DNA from: Yamadazyma tenuis
Lineage: Eukaryota; Ascomycota; Pichiomycetes; Serinales; Debaryomycetaceae
Direction: 5' to 3'
Length of the DNA: 64,000 nt
Assembly (NCBI RefSeq): GCF_029203305.1
Contig: NC_089462.1
Span: 1,054,001 to 1,118,000 of the forward strand
The notes under the pieces were generated by a model that was not told the origin of the DNA, searched no databases, and saw nothing but the letters and a program-made list of their open reading frames with translations. The translations under genes were made by a program, and so were the position numbers. Positions 27,045-36,941 of the stretch are shown in pieces; positions within the stretch are counted from its first letter, which is position 1, and each line of letters begins with the position of its first letter.

Positions 27045-28742
27045 TCATTGTTTGGCAGTGGGGGATGATTGAGTCGAGGGTTGAGGTTGTGCCATTGGTT
27101 GCTGGTATTGGCCGTTGTAGGGTGGATATCCATATTGAGGATACTGAGGGTACCCATTAACTTGAGGAGCAACTCCATGAGGGGCGTAACCCTGAGGAGG
27201 ATATCCTTGGGGCGGATAACCCTGAGGATAACCTTGAGGTGGGTAGCCTTGAGGTGGGTAGGCCTGCGGGGGATAACCTTGAGGTGGAGCACCATTTTGT
27301 GCTCCATTAGCAGCTTCAACAGGGGCCGCAGAATCGACTGAAGGTTTTGATGGGGCTATGGTAGCAGGGCCAGCAGGGACAACTGGAACTGAATGAGTAG
27401 GAGGAGCCTTAGCGGCCGCATTAGTTTGGAGATCTTCACCTGGTTGTCCGTTGTAGGTTCCTATGCCTTTATCATTTCCTCTTGGTAATTCACCAGTGGA
27501 GAAAGGCTTAGGGACGGATGATTCATTTTCAGCCACATATAAAGATTTGTCAATCACACTAGGGATTGGTTTGATTTCGGTTCCTAATTCTTGCTCAATT
27601 TTGTATAAGTTGTAACGATCATCCCAACTCAACAAGTTCACAGCTAAACCCAAGTGACCAAATCTACCGGATCTACCGATTCTGTGCAAATAAGTTTCGG
27701 CAGTTTTTGGGAAGTCGAAATTAATAACAACATTAACAGCTTGAATATCAATACCTCTTGTCAACAAATCAGAACATACCAAGTTTCTAACTTTTCCCAT
27801 TCTGAATTCATGGAAAACTTTGTTTCTGGCTTGTTGAGGCATTCTAGCATGAGAATAGTAACAAGAGTATCCTAATTCAGTGATTTTCTTGGCTAATAAT
27901 TCCACTCTATTGGTAGAGTTACAAAAGATAATAGATTGGTTGATTTGTAACTTACTGAACAAGGTGTTCAAGCAGTGCAACTTTTGCTTTTCATCAACAA
28001 AGGCATAGAATTGAGAAATACCTTTCAAAGTTAATTCATCCATTAAATTGATTTCATATGGCTTGTTCAAGTGTTCTTCCATGAACGACTTGACAGCCAA
28101 TGGGAAAGTAGCACTAAACAATAATGATTGTCTGTTGCTTGGGAAAAGCTCTAAAATTCTTTCAATAGTCCTTTTGAACTCTCTAGATAACATTTTGTCT
28201 GCTTCGTCCATCACGAAAAGAGAACACTCAGACATATCAGCAATGTTTCTAGAAGCCAAGTCTAAAATTCTACCCGGAGTACCCACTAAAACATGAACAG
28301 GATCATTCAATCTTAAAATGTCATCCTTGACAGGGGTACCACCGGTTGATACCATACATTGGATTCCTAAGTGCTTACCTAAAGTTCTCACCACTTGAGA
28401 AGTTTGCAAGGCCAATTCTCTAGTTGGAACTAAGATTAACCCCTGAATTTTGTTTACCTTTGGCTTGATCATTTGTAAGGTAGGAATAACAAACGAAGCA
28501 GTCTTACCAGTACCATTTTTAGCTCTTGCTAAAATATCTCTACCGGTTAAAGCTATTGGAATTGACTCTTCTTGGATTGGAGAAGGCTTTTCGAAACCAG
28601 CTTCAAAAATTCCCATCAAAAGTTCTCTCTTTAACCCGAGATCTTCAAAACTCTTGCCCTTTGTGTTTAACACATCCTCTGTTTGGGGTCTTGTATCCTT
28701 TTCAGGAAGATTTAACGAACTTTTCCAATCAGTTTCAGACAT
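27045..28742 (-). CDS. DHH1: DEAD-box RNA helicase Dhh1 (DDX6)
   Basis: Dhh1 is the decapping activator and translational repressor of P-bodies. The 565-aa protein has the complete DEAD-box set: the Q motif ([13 protein letters not shown]), [38 protein letters not shown] and [11 protein letters not shown]. The RecA-like core ends near residue 400. The C-terminal tail of about 160 residues is Pro/Gln/Tyr/Gly-rich, with about seven PPQGY-type repeats. It is probably disordered and prone to phase separation, as in yeast Dhh1. The long intergenic region to EFL1 is shared by divergent promoters. Confidence 0.97.
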   Translation of the reverse strand: MSETDWKSSLNLPEKDTRPQTEDVLNTKGKSFEDLGLKRELLMGIFEAGFEKPSPIQEESIPIALTGRDILARAKNGTGKTASFVIPTLQMIKPKVNKIQGLILVPTRELALQTSQVVRTLGKHLGIQCMVSTGGTPVKDDILRLNDPVHVLVGTPGRILDLASRNIADMSECSLFVMDEADKMLSREFKRTIERILELFPSNRQSLLFSATFPLAVKSFMEEHLNKPYEINLMDELTLKGISQFYAFVDEKQKLHCLNTLFSKLQINQSIIFCNSTNRVELLAKKITELGYSCYYSHARMPQQARNKVFHEFRMGKVRNLVCSDLLTRGIDIQAVNVVINFDFPKTAETYLHRIGRSGRFGHLGLAVNLLSWDDRYNLYKIEQELGTEIKPIPSVIDKSLYVAENESSVPKPFSTGELPRGNDKGIGTYNGQPGEDLQTNAAAKAPPTHSVPVVPAGPATIAPSKPSVDSAAPVEAANGAQNGAPPQGYPPQAYPPQGYPPQGYPQGYPPQGYPPQGYAPHGVAPQVNGYPQYPQYGYPPYNGQYQQPMAQPQPSTQSSPTAKQ

Positions 28743-28980
28743 GTGTAGAGAGTTGTATTTGGAGGTAGATGATAAGGTTGCAATAATACTGTTTCACGAC
28801 TGGAATATCTCAATAAATTGTTTTGTATCAACTCAATGCGATGACTTTGTGCTATATTGCAACGGAATAAGTATTTTGAAATTGGGTAAGTAACAGGTAA
28901 TATATCCTTATAGTAAAATTTTTGTTCAGGATTATTGGACGTTTGAGAGGTTTAGATTACGCACGACCGAGCTACCCTAG

Positions 28981-28987
28981 TTACCCG
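28981..28987 (+). promoter_or_regulatory. TTACCCG, Reb1-like site
   Basis: Exact match to the S. cerevisiae Reb1 core TTACCCG, about 240 bp upstream of DHH1 and 340 bp upstream of EFL1. Use of this motif in the clade is not established here. Confidence 0.3.
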
Positions 28988-29276
28988 GAATCAGAGTCAA
29001 TATTACCATTTGGAAAGGGTAAATGGAGGATGGAGTTAGGACTAAACGAATACTTTAGTGGATAAGAAACATATGGTAATGGTACCCAAGTTTGAAGGTT
29101 CTGGTACACGAATTGAATATATGCCATAGAAGTATTCTGAAAATGCAGTTAAAATGATCTCGAAAAAGGATATGATAAAAGAGATATTACCATGAGAGCT
29201 TCTTGATGTGGTCGGCATCTCAAGTCATCTGCAGACTCTGTGGTTATACTTTATTTAAAAACTAATGGTTGGCTCA

Positions 29277-29282
29277 TCGCGC
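29277..29282 (+). promoter_or_regulatory. TCGCGC promoter element of EFL1
   Basis: CGCG-core hexamer 45-50 bp upstream of the EFL1 ATG. It matches in sequence and spacing the elements before ECO1, CNN1 and CMS1. Confidence 0.4.
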
Positions 29283-29326
29283 AGTTGGCGTTGAATTAAA
29301 ATCGCATCCTCTATATTCATATTATC

Positions 29327-32300
29327 ATGAAGTTACCGGTAGAAGTGATTAACAAGCTACAGCTGGACCCAGACTGCATTCGAAATATATGCATTCTAGC
29401 CCATGTTGATCACGGAAAGACTTCCTTGAGTGACTCGCTCCTAGCCACCAACGGGATTGTTTCTCAGCGTATGGCCGGGAAGACTAGGTTTTTGGATTCG
29501 AGAGAAGATGAGCAATTGAGAGGTATTACCATGGAAAGTTCTGCCATATCCTTGTACTTTAAGTCTTCTAAACGAAAGGAAGGAACAGAAGAAATAGAAA
29601 TCAAAGAGCATTTAATTAATTTGATCGATTCTCCAGGCCATATTGATTTCTCATCAGAAGTGTCAACTGCTTCAAGACTTTGTGACGGAGCAATAGTCCT
29701 TGTGGACGTAGTAGAAGGGGTATGCTCGCAAACTGTGAACGTTCTAAGACAATGCTGGGTCGATAAATTGAAACCCATATTGGTATTGAATAAGATTGAC
29801 AGATTAATTATCGAATGGCAGTTGACTCCATCGGAAGCATACCAGCACATGTCCAGAGTCATTGAACAGGTTAATTCAGTCATAGGGACATTCTATTCAG
29901 GAGAAAGAATGGAAGATGATATGATTTGGAAAGAAAAGGGACAAGTAGGTGATTTTGTTGAAAAGGATGACACTGACCTTTATTTTTCACCCGAATTAAA
30001 TAATGTGATCTTTGCATCCGCCGTTGACGGGTGGGCATTTTCCATTAACATATTCGCCAGTTTCATGCTGAAAAAGTTGGGATTCTCTCAAGCGGTATTG
30101 TCCAAGACCTTGTGGGGAGACTTTTATTTGGATATGAAGAATAAGAAGATCATTCCAGGGAAGAAGCTAAAGTCGAGTCAATCGAACTTGAAGTTGTTGT
30201 TTGTGTCGCTTGTGTTGGAACAGATATGGTCTGTTTATGATGTGTGTGTGATGAACAGAGATGAAGACAAATTGACCAAGATAATCGAAAAGCTTGGAGC
30301 TAGAGTATCTCCTAGGGATTTGAGATCCAAAGACCACAAGAATTTGTTAAATGTCATTATGTCTCAGTGGATTCCTGTCAGTCATGCGATTCTAGGAATG
30401 GTTATTGACTATTTGCCCAGTCCTGTCAAGGCACAAAATGAGAAAATGTCTAAGCTTCTTGATGAATGTATTTATAATGTATTTTCTGACATCGAAGACA
30501 AGTCCCAGTTGATCGACCAAGAGTTTGAAAAGTCCATAAAGACATGTGATAGAGAAAGCCCCGAGAAAAATACTTTAGCATACGTATCGAAGATGATCTC
30601 AATCCCTAATGCAGAGCTTCCTAAAGATTTCGTGACTCCAGCGTTGTCTAAAGAAGAACTTAAGGAGAGAAGTCGAATTGTCAGACAATTGGCTAAAGAA
30701 GCATCTGAGGCTGCAGCAGCGGCCCAAGAGGCGGCAAGAGAGTCGACCACCGATGAGTTTTCCCTCCCGTTGGCTGTCAATGATCCGTTCGAATGGGAAT
30801 ATGAAGAGGATTACTTTGATGATGATGAAGTCGCTCCCGAGGAAACATTAATCGCCTTTACAAGGGTATTCTCTGGTTCATTATCACGTCATCAGAAAGT
30901 GACTGTAATTGGTCCCAAGTACGACCCATCTTTGCCAAAAGATAATCTTACCAACAAAACGCAAATATTTGAAAATATTGTCATTCAAGATTTGTACTTA
31001 ATAATGGGCAGAGACTTGATACGAATGGAGACGGTTCCAGCAGGAAATATTGTCGGTGTTGTAGGGTTGGATAATATTGTACTCAAGAATGCTACGATAA
31101 TATCTACAACTAGGACTGATGATTCCCATCCATACATCAACTTAGCATCTACCTCCACTTTGATACACAACAAACCAATTATGAAGATTGCCATAGAACC
31201 GACCAACTTACTTCATCTTGGGAAGATTGAAAGAGGCTTGGATATTTTGTCCAAAGCGGACCCAGTCTTTGAATGGTACATCGATGAGGATTCTGGCGAG
31301 CTTATTATGTGTGTTGCAGGAGAATTGCACTTGGAAAGATGCCTCAAGGATTTGAAAGACAGATTTGCTAAGGGATGTGAAGTAACCGTCAAAGAGCCAG
31401 TAATCCCTTTTAGAGAAGGATTGGATCCTTCTGGATCTTCTGCCTTCAAGTCAGAAGATACTCTCACAACTGAAGTTGAAGGTTTACGGTTGGAGTTCGA
31501 AACATATGCTTTAACTTCTGCGATTACCAAATTCCTTCTTAATTCAGAGTCAGAACTTGCTGCTGTTAGAGACCTCAAAGTCAGAAACACAGCTGCTGAG
31601 CATAGTTTCATCGACCAATTCGTGGACAAGTTTAAAAATGTTATTGAGGATGACGAGGAAGAGGACAGTTTGAAGTTTATCCAGAAACTAGGGTTTAACA
31701 CTGCTCAATCATTCATTGATAATATTGTTGCATGTGGTCCCAAAAAGATTGGGCCTAATATTCTTGTAGAGTCCACCTTCAACCACAACAAATTCAGATA
31801 TTTGTTAAGTAGTGGCAATCCTGTACTGCCACTTGATCTTGAACCTCATGTCATCAATGGGTTCCAATTGGCTACTAACGAAGGGCCTCTCGCTGGAGAA
31901 CCTCTTCAAGGTGTCCTCGTTTTGATCAAGAGTTGCGAGGAACTCGAAAAAGAAGAAGACAATGAAGATACCTTTTTATTAGGACTGCAAGGAAGAGTTA
32001 TAACCCACACTAGGGACCTAATCCACGAAAAGTTTTTGTTTAGCGGAGCCAGGTTGTTCTTGGCTATGTACACTTGTGAAATCCAGGCAGCCACCGAAGC
32101 TTTGGGTAAAGTTTATGCTGTTGTGCAAAAGAGAGGTGGTGCTATAATATCAGAAGAATTGAAAGAAGGAACTCCTTTCTTTACTGTAGTGGCAAGAGTG
32201 CCGGTTATCGAGGCATATGGGTTTGCAGAAGAAGTGAGAATGAGAACCTCAGGTGCTGCCACACCACAATTGGTGTTTGATGGATTTGATATCTTGTCTA

Positions 32301-32476
32301 TCGACCCATACTGGGTACCTCATACTGAAGAAGAGCTTGAAGAACTCGGAGAGTTTGCTGAAAGAGAAAATGTGGGCAGACGGTACATGAACAACATCAG
32401 AAGACGGAAAGGTCTTTTTGTTGATGAAAAAGTTGTCAAGAATGCTGAAAAACAAAGAACCATGAAAAAAGATTAG
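29327..32476 (+). CDS. EFL1: Ribosome assembly GTPase Efl1/Ria1
   Basis: Efl1 is the EF-2-like cytoplasmic GTPase that, with Sdo1 (SBDS), releases Tif6 from 60S subunits. The 1049-aa protein has G1 AHVDHGKT (25-32), LRGITMESSAISL (switch I), DSPGH, and NKID (G4). An Efl1-specific insertion with an Ala/Glu-rich helix (KEASEAAAAAQEAARES, about 465-481) and a DDDE acidic stretch precede the EF-2-like domains II-V. The C-terminal motif SGAATPQLVFDGF and WVPHTEEELEELGEF are typical of Efl1 and exclude EF-2 itself. Codon 13 is CTG in KLQ-x-DP, where S. cerevisiae has Asn; Ser would fit. Confidence 0.96.
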   Translation: MKLPVEVINKLQLDPDCIRNICILAHVDHGKTSLSDSLLATNGIVSQRMAGKTRFLDSREDEQLRGITMESSAISLYFKSSKRKEGTEEIEIKEHLINLIDSPGHIDFSSEVSTASRLCDGAIVLVDVVEGVCSQTVNVLRQCWVDKLKPILVLNKIDRLIIEWQLTPSEAYQHMSRVIEQVNSVIGTFYSGERMEDDMIWKEKGQVGDFVEKDDTDLYFSPELNNVIFASAVDGWAFSINIFASFMLKKLGFSQAVLSKTLWGDFYLDMKNKKIIPGKKLKSSQSNLKLLFVSLVLEQIWSVYDVCVMNRDEDKLTKIIEKLGARVSPRDLRSKDHKNLLNVIMSQWIPVSHAILGMVIDYLPSPVKAQNEKMSKLLDECIYNVFSDIEDKSQLIDQEFEKSIKTCDRESPEKNTLAYVSKMISIPNAELPKDFVTPALSKEELKERSRIVRQLAKEASEAAAAAQEAARESTTDEFSLPLAVNDPFEWEYEEDYFDDDEVAPEETLIAFTRVFSGSLSRHQKVTVIGPKYDPSLPKDNLTNKTQIFENIVIQDLYLIMGRDLIRMETVPAGNIVGVVGLDNIVLKNATIISTTRTDDSHPYINLASTSTLIHNKPIMKIAIEPTNLLHLGKIERGLDILSKADPVFEWYIDEDSGELIMCVAGELHLERCLKDLKDRFAKGCEVTVKEPVIPFREGLDPSGSSAFKSEDTLTTEVEGLRLEFETYALTSAITKFLLNSESELAAVRDLKVRNTAAEHSFIDQFVDKFKNVIEDDEEEDSLKFIQKLGFNTAQSFIDNIVACGPKKIGPNILVESTFNHNKFRYLLSSGNPVLPLDLEPHVINGFQLATNEGPLAGEPLQGVLVLIKSCEELEKEEDNEDTFLLGLQGRVITHTRDLIHEKFLFSGARLFLAMYTCEIQAATEALGKVYAVVQKRGGAIISEELKEGTPFFTVVARVPVIEAYGFAEEVRMRTSGAATPQLVFDGFDILSIDPYWVPHTEEELEELGEFAERENVGRRYMNNIRRRKGLFVDEKVVKNAEKQRTMKKD

Positions 32477-32596
32477 TGTAGTTGGCTGCAATTGTATAAA
32501 CCAAAAAAAAAACGTTCGCACTTTTGTGGACTCATCAGAAAATCAGTGTGTAAATCTCTTGTATACTTTCGAACGAGAAATCTTGTCAAAAACAGA

Positions 32597-34096
32597 ATGC
32601 CAGTCGATCTGTTCTCTCTTAAGTCAATTCTGGTACCTGCAAATACAACTCCAGAATCGACTCGAGTGTTTGAATACTTTTCTAAGAACCACGACAGATG
32701 GCTGAAAATGTTACTCAAGCATAGCGAAAATACACTTACGTTGCAATCCAATGGTGACGTTACTATTACAAGTTCGTCAACAGCTGATGGTTCCAAACCA
32801 TCTTCAAATACAGTACCGTCGTATAACCTACGTGATGTGATACAGAATACTACTAGGGATCATCCTCAAATGTTTCCAGTGCCACCTAAACTGGGAAGTG
32901 ATGAACTAGTTTCACAATCCACATCTCACGAAGCCTTACAAGTGGTCAGTCCTCCCACAATAGATATTCACAATCCCAGAAAACTGATCCTACACAACAA
33001 GGATTTTAGTTACTTGCGTTCCAAAATGAAGAACTTGAAATTGAATGGTAAAGTGAAGGCTGAACAAACATCTGTATCCCCAGAGAAAATTGACAACGTT
33101 CCTACTGCTCAGAATAGTACAAGTAGGACGTCACAATACTCAATGGACCCCAATCCCAAATTCTTCAGCTTCATGGATCCACTCAAAAATGGAGGTGTCT
33201 CTACGAAAACTGAAGGATTGACCACAAGAGAAGATGGCTCGCTCCCCCCAGCATCAGAAGCTTCAAAAGAACCAAGTAAACTTAATGATCTGTTAAGCAC
33301 CAAGTCCATACAAGGGCGAGTGAAAGCGGAGCCCAAGAAACCAAGCGTAGTGAGCACAAATACAGAGAAAACTTCTAAACTGTCAGTACCCGATACTTCC
33401 AATCCTAAATCGTCTCACAAATACATTCAGCTAACACTGGCTCCAAAACCCAAGAGGTCTGCTTCAGAAGAAGGATTTTCTTTGTACGGAACTAAAGACG
33501 AAGAAGGCCTTTGTACGTATGAGGGTGATGAGTATTCTGATGACTATCAAGACGATTATGACATAGAAGAAATTGATGATGATTTGTACGACGGCCCTAG
33601 AGAGCATCACATTGAATTAGAGCTTCAACCTGAATGTGATATACATGGTGTTGAAGGATGTGATTGTCCCATGTATGAAGATGGCTATGAACAAGAAGAG
33701 TCTTATGATTTTACATTTGAGTACAATAGTGAAGGAAAATTGGTACCTACAGAGGGCTCAGTCAAGGAATACTTTCGAGCTCAAGCTAATGGACTAAGAG
33801 CAGATGGCAGATTTCAGCCCAGTAATGGGAAAATTATGGAATTAGAAAAGAAGAAGAAGCAAAAGAAGAAGGCAAAGAAATCGAAAGAGAAAAGAAAGCC
33901 TGTTTTTGATGCCGATGCTACTGATTTCTGCTTACTTTGTGATTATGAGGCATTATATGGCAAACCACCAATCAACTTGATGAAATGGGTAGACCAAAAG
34001 CTTCAAGAAGAAGATGAGAAGAGAGAAAGGATAAAGAAGAAACTACAAGATGCCAAACTGCAAGCTATTAAGCGTCAACAAGAAATGAATGAGTGA
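32597..34096 (+). CDS. IBD2: Ibd2/Nst1-like protein
   Basis: The 499-aa protein is Ser/Thr-rich and probably disordered for about 300 residues, then strongly acidic (EYSDDYQDDYDIEEIDDDLYD). A Cys/His-containing patch follows (CDIHGVEGCDCPMYEDG), then a Lys-rich run and the C-terminal block DFCLLCDYEALYGKPPINLMKW followed by a charged coiled coil. That CxxCxYxxxxGxPPxxxxKW block resembles the C-terminus of S. cerevisiae Ibd2, a spindle-checkpoint protein acting with Bfa1/Bub2. Related blocks occur in Nst1. The assignment rests on this block, so it is tentative. I use the ATG at 32597 (MPVDLFSLK); the frame upstream opens only with a TTG. Confidence 0.6.
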   Translation: MPVDLFSLKSILVPANTTPESTRVFEYFSKNHDRWLKMLLKHSENTLTLQSNGDVTITSSSTADGSKPSSNTVPSYNLRDVIQNTTRDHPQMFPVPPKLGSDELVSQSTSHEALQVVSPPTIDIHNPRKLILHNKDFSYLRSKMKNLKLNGKVKAEQTSVSPEKIDNVPTAQNSTSRTSQYSMDPNPKFFSFMDPLKNGGVSTKTEGLTTREDGSLPPASEASKEPSKLNDLLSTKSIQGRVKAEPKKPSVVSTNTEKTSKLSVPDTSNPKSSHKYIQLTLAPKPKRSASEEGFSLYGTKDEEGLCTYEGDEYSDDYQDDYDIEEIDDDLYDGPREHHIELELQPECDIHGVEGCDCPMYEDGYEQEESYDFTFEYNSEGKLVPTEGSVKEYFRAQANGLRADGRFQPSNGKIMELEKKKKQKKKAKKSKEKRKPVFDADATDFCLLCDYEALYGKPPINLMKWVDQKLQEEDEKRERIKKKLQDAKLQAIKRQQEMNE

Positions 34097-34407
34097 GTAC
34101 AATCGAGATGAAAAAGTCCTCGTACTAAAGCCCTATAACGAATAAATGATATATTAATGCACATATATAGTTAGTTTCTTGTAGAGGAAAATTGGAAAAG
34201 AATGTAGGTCGTTGCTCAGTAGCTCGGTCATAGCTGCAAATAAATATCGCAAACAAAAATGGTTGCGATTTTCCATGACAGAGCAGTGCATGTATCAACG
34301 AAGCCTCCTCATAAAGATCCCCTAAATATTCCCCGAAATTAATCATCCCAACAAATATAAAGAGTTTGTGGATTGTTTAATTTTGCTATTTTACAAAACA
34401 GCCATCA
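34097..34407. other. Intergenic region upstream of the 117-codon ORF
   Basis: This 311-bp gap holds the IBD2-like 3' flank and the promoter of the next ORF. It is A/T-rich near the 3' side. I see no CGCG element, RNA gene or conserved motif. Confidence 0.5.
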
Positions 34408-34761
34408 ATGTTTGAACCTCTTAGTGAAATGCCCGAGTCATCCTCCAAACTGGAGTTTTCCGGAGAATACATCTGGGTAAATGAGTGGCACAAACTTCAA
34501 GATCCCCTGCTCCGCAAGATCATCCGTCACGGAACTCAGTTAAAAAGCTGGCACAAAGTCCCTAAAAACAACGATAGCCCATCCGGTTTGGACCTTGATG
34601 CAAATAGCGTGTTAGACTTGAAGAACTTGAAGTACTATGAAGAAGTTCCAATTGTCGACCACTCTAAAAAGAAGATTGATGAAATTGAGTCGAGGGAGCA
34701 TGAGATGAATGGAGACTCAGATGTGAAAGTAGAGAAGCGTGAAATGGGGGATTTGGAATGA
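34408..34761 (+). CDS. Small uncharacterised protein, 117 aa
   Basis: I do not recognise this gene. It is an ATG-initiated 117-codon frame in a gap that holds no other gene. The N-terminal half looks folded and conserved in style: KLEFSGEYIWVNEWHKLQD, then PLLRKIIRHGTQLKSWHKV, rich in Trp and basic residues. The C-terminal half is charged (KKKIDEIESREHE) and may be a short coiled coil or disordered tail. No signal peptide, membrane segment or zinc motif is visible. A nuclear or cytosolic soluble protein is the simplest reading. Its 3' flank is a 48-bp tandem duplication, and it converges on REX1. Confidence 0.6.
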   Translation: MFEPLSEMPESSSKLEFSGEYIWVNEWHKLQDPLLRKIIRHGTQLKSWHKVPKNNDSPSGLDLDANSVLDLKNLKYYEEVPIVDHSKKKIDEIESREHEMNGDSDVKVEKREMGDLE

Positions 34762-34763
34762 TG

Positions 34764-34865
34764 GTTTTATGTCTATTGAGTGTGTAGGATGATATATGCT
34801 TAGTAATTTATGTTTTATGTCTATTGAGTGTGTAGAATGCTATATGCTTAGTAATTTATGTTTTA
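34764..34865. repeat. 48-bp tandem duplication between convergent genes
   Basis: Unit one at 34764-34811 and unit two at 34812-34859 are identical except for two bases (aggatga versus agaatgc). A 6-bp start of a third unit runs into the REX1 stop codon. Each unit holds TATGT, TATATGC and TTAGTAA. The duplication fills almost the whole 101-bp gap between the two stop codons, so 3'-end signals are probably duplicated too. Confidence 0.9.
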
Positions 34866-36722
34866 AGTGTCAGAAGGTTTGATGGTCACAAAGCCCACCG
34901 CTTCCCTGAGTTTATGGACTTCCTGCTTTATCAGGTCTCTGAGTACATCCAAATCTTTGTTGACGTTTTCTCCCATTCCTTGCTTGCCCATTAATACCCG
35001 TCTCTGCTGAAAGAGATTGTTGAGGGGAGAAGAATCTTGTCCATGACTGCCCAACACCATGAATACACTATTGGCAGGGAGTAGGGAGTATATTGTATTG
35101 AGCCTGTTATTAAGGTTCGTATAACTGTCTTCTAAGTCATGCTTGACTCGGCAGCAAGAACTCCATCCCAAAGAAGCTTCAAGTTCTTTCAAACCCAACA
35201 CCAAGAAGTCTGCATCGTCAACTTCACGTGTAAAGTTATCAACCACTTCGTTATCATTGTCGACTTGGATCATTGTCCCCAGTCCAGTATCCACCGATTG
35301 GTAATCAATAGCCACATGTTTTAACTCAGGCTTCTCAACAGGTTTCTCTTCGTTTATATGGTCAATCACACCTTGTCTCAGACTGTCGACCCCAAATAAA
35401 CGACCTTCTTGAATCTTGAGTTTTACAAGGTCCAAACATGCTCTGGCATCTTCCACGGAAGAATGTCCCTCTCCTGAAAGTTCTCCCATTTGAATATCTC
35501 GAGAAAGATGAGTTTTAGTCAACCACTTCAAACCAGGTCTGTACGGTGGACCACGAACATGATGATAACAGAAACAGGTGTCCACGATGTTTGGATGGCG
35601 TATTTTCAATATATTTAAGTCCGACAGGAGCGAATGCCCAATCAAGATGTCATCACTTGAAACAAGTTCAAGAAGGGTGTCTTGAATATCCTCTAACGTA
35701 GTGGTGACACCTTCAAGTAGCTGCTCAGTTATACCAGAGTACTTGGTTAAATAGTCAATAATCATTTCTTTGGGTTTCACGTATTCATCAAGAACAACAT
35801 CGTTTTGGAAATTAATAACGGAGATTCTGGCCAATTCTTTGCCATTCAAGGTTTGACAGAACTCACAGTCAACGGAGAATATGTGCGATCCCTCGTGCTC
35901 AAATTTCTGGGTTTCCTTCCATCCTTGAGGTAGTATGCTAGATACAATCTCATTATGAACAGGGTATTCGCTTTTAGACAAGAACTCTTTCAGTAACAAT
36001 AGATCGTTGATAGTTATTTTCTGATTTTTCAGCTCTTCTTCAAGCTTTTGCCTGTCTTTTGGCTTCAAGGAAATGTGGCACATCACGTCTATAGGAGATG
36101 AAATTGAATTCTTGGTTCCTGGACTGCTGAGTTTCAACGCATGTTTGAATGTGTTTGCAATGAAAGGAAATTTTTGTCTGGCAGATTCGTGAATGGGTGT
36201 AACAAACAGATCTTCGCTAGTATCAACAAAGTCAGCTCTTCGGAGTCCTCCCACAACACAAACCACAAATTTCACGACATTCTGTGGACTTTTGAAGGTA
36301 ATAGCCGATGACTTCCCCGTGACTTTGTCCGTTAATGTTCCAATTATTGCCAGTTGTATAGTTTTCAAAGTGATGTTTTTATGTGTGGATGCATATTCAA
36401 CTTCTGGATCTTTCATGGACTCCAACATTTTCTTCAACTTACGCTTATGTAACTTGGGGGCAGGATCATTTGATATGGATGATGACTTTCTGCTTCTTTT
36501 GACATGGAGTGGACGTTTAGAGTCTTCGAGTGCATCAAACGACACCGCAAACTCTTCAAAACCGGAGTCAACAGCAACGTTGACTAGCTTGTCGGAAATT
36601 GAAAGGCTTGATGCCGAGTCTGACAACAGCTGATTACCTTTATCGTTGGCGGCCTCTATAGACATAATGTGGGGGAAGTATGTGTGAAATAACTGATAAA
36701 TCTCTGATACAGGTGGACGCAT
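34863..36722 (-). CDS. REX1: RNA exonuclease Rex1 (Rnh70)
   Basis: Rex1 is a nuclear 3'-5' exonuclease that trims 5S rRNA, tRNA and snoRNA 3' ends. The 619-aa protein has an RNase-D/DEDDh domain in its centre: FSVDCEFCQT (ExoI, Asp and Glu), GHSLLSDLNILKIRHPNIVDT (ExoII) and GHSSVEDARACLDLV (ExoIII with the His and Asp). A basic nuclear stretch (KRSRKSSS, about 75, and KLHKRKLKK) lies near the N-terminus. Two starts are possible: ATG 36722 (used) or ATG 36665 (MSIEAANDKGN, 19 residues shorter). The last codons are written over the partial third copy of the tandem repeat. Confidence 0.9.
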   Translation of the reverse strand: MRPPVSEIYQLFHTYFPHIMSIEAANDKGNQLLSDSASSLSISDKLVNVAVDSGFEEFAVSFDALEDSKRPLHVKRSRKSSSISNDPAPKLHKRKLKKMLESMKDPEVEYASTHKNITLKTIQLAIIGTLTDKVTGKSSAITFKSPQNVVKFVVCVVGGLRRADFVDTSEDLFVTPIHESARQKFPFIANTFKHALKLSSPGTKNSISSPIDVMCHISLKPKDRQKLEEELKNQKITINDLLLLKEFLSKSEYPVHNEIVSSILPQGWKETQKFEHEGSHIFSVDCEFCQTLNGKELARISVINFQNDVVLDEYVKPKEMIIDYLTKYSGITEQLLEGVTTTLEDIQDTLLELVSSDDILIGHSLLSDLNILKIRHPNIVDTCFCYHHVRGPPYRPGLKWLTKTHLSRDIQMGELSGEGHSSVEDARACLDLVKLKIQEGRLFGVDSLRQGVIDHINEEKPVEKPELKHVAIDYQSVDTGLGTMIQVDNDNEVVDNFTREVDDADFLVLGLKELEASLGWSSCCRVKHDLEDSYTNLNNRLNTIYSLLPANSVFMVLGSHGQDSSPLNNLFQQRRVLMGKQGMGENVNKDLDVLRDLIKQEVHKLREAVGFVTIKPSDT

Positions 36723-36941
36723 TTTACCATATCATCGCAGCCTTTGAAATATGGTAGTCGCACGTATTATTAGTTAAATGTGGGTTTCTGTTGGAGAAGG
36801 ATGTTTGGGTCAGTAGACCATTCTTATTCTAGGTTGTTAGAATAGTGTAAGTTGATGAGATTTCAACATGCTGCAAACATAACGGTCAAAATCAGTGAAC
36901 CGGGAAGGGATGCACAAGATTTTGCAGTCATCAAACGACCT

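Larger units (their letters stand above)
28743..29326. other. Divergent promoter region DHH1/EFL1
   Basis: This 584-bp gap holds TTACCCG at 28981-28987 (Reb1-like) and TCGCGC at 29277-29282, 45 bp before the EFL1 ATG. It also has T/A-rich stretches. No ORF was called. Confidence 0.6.
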
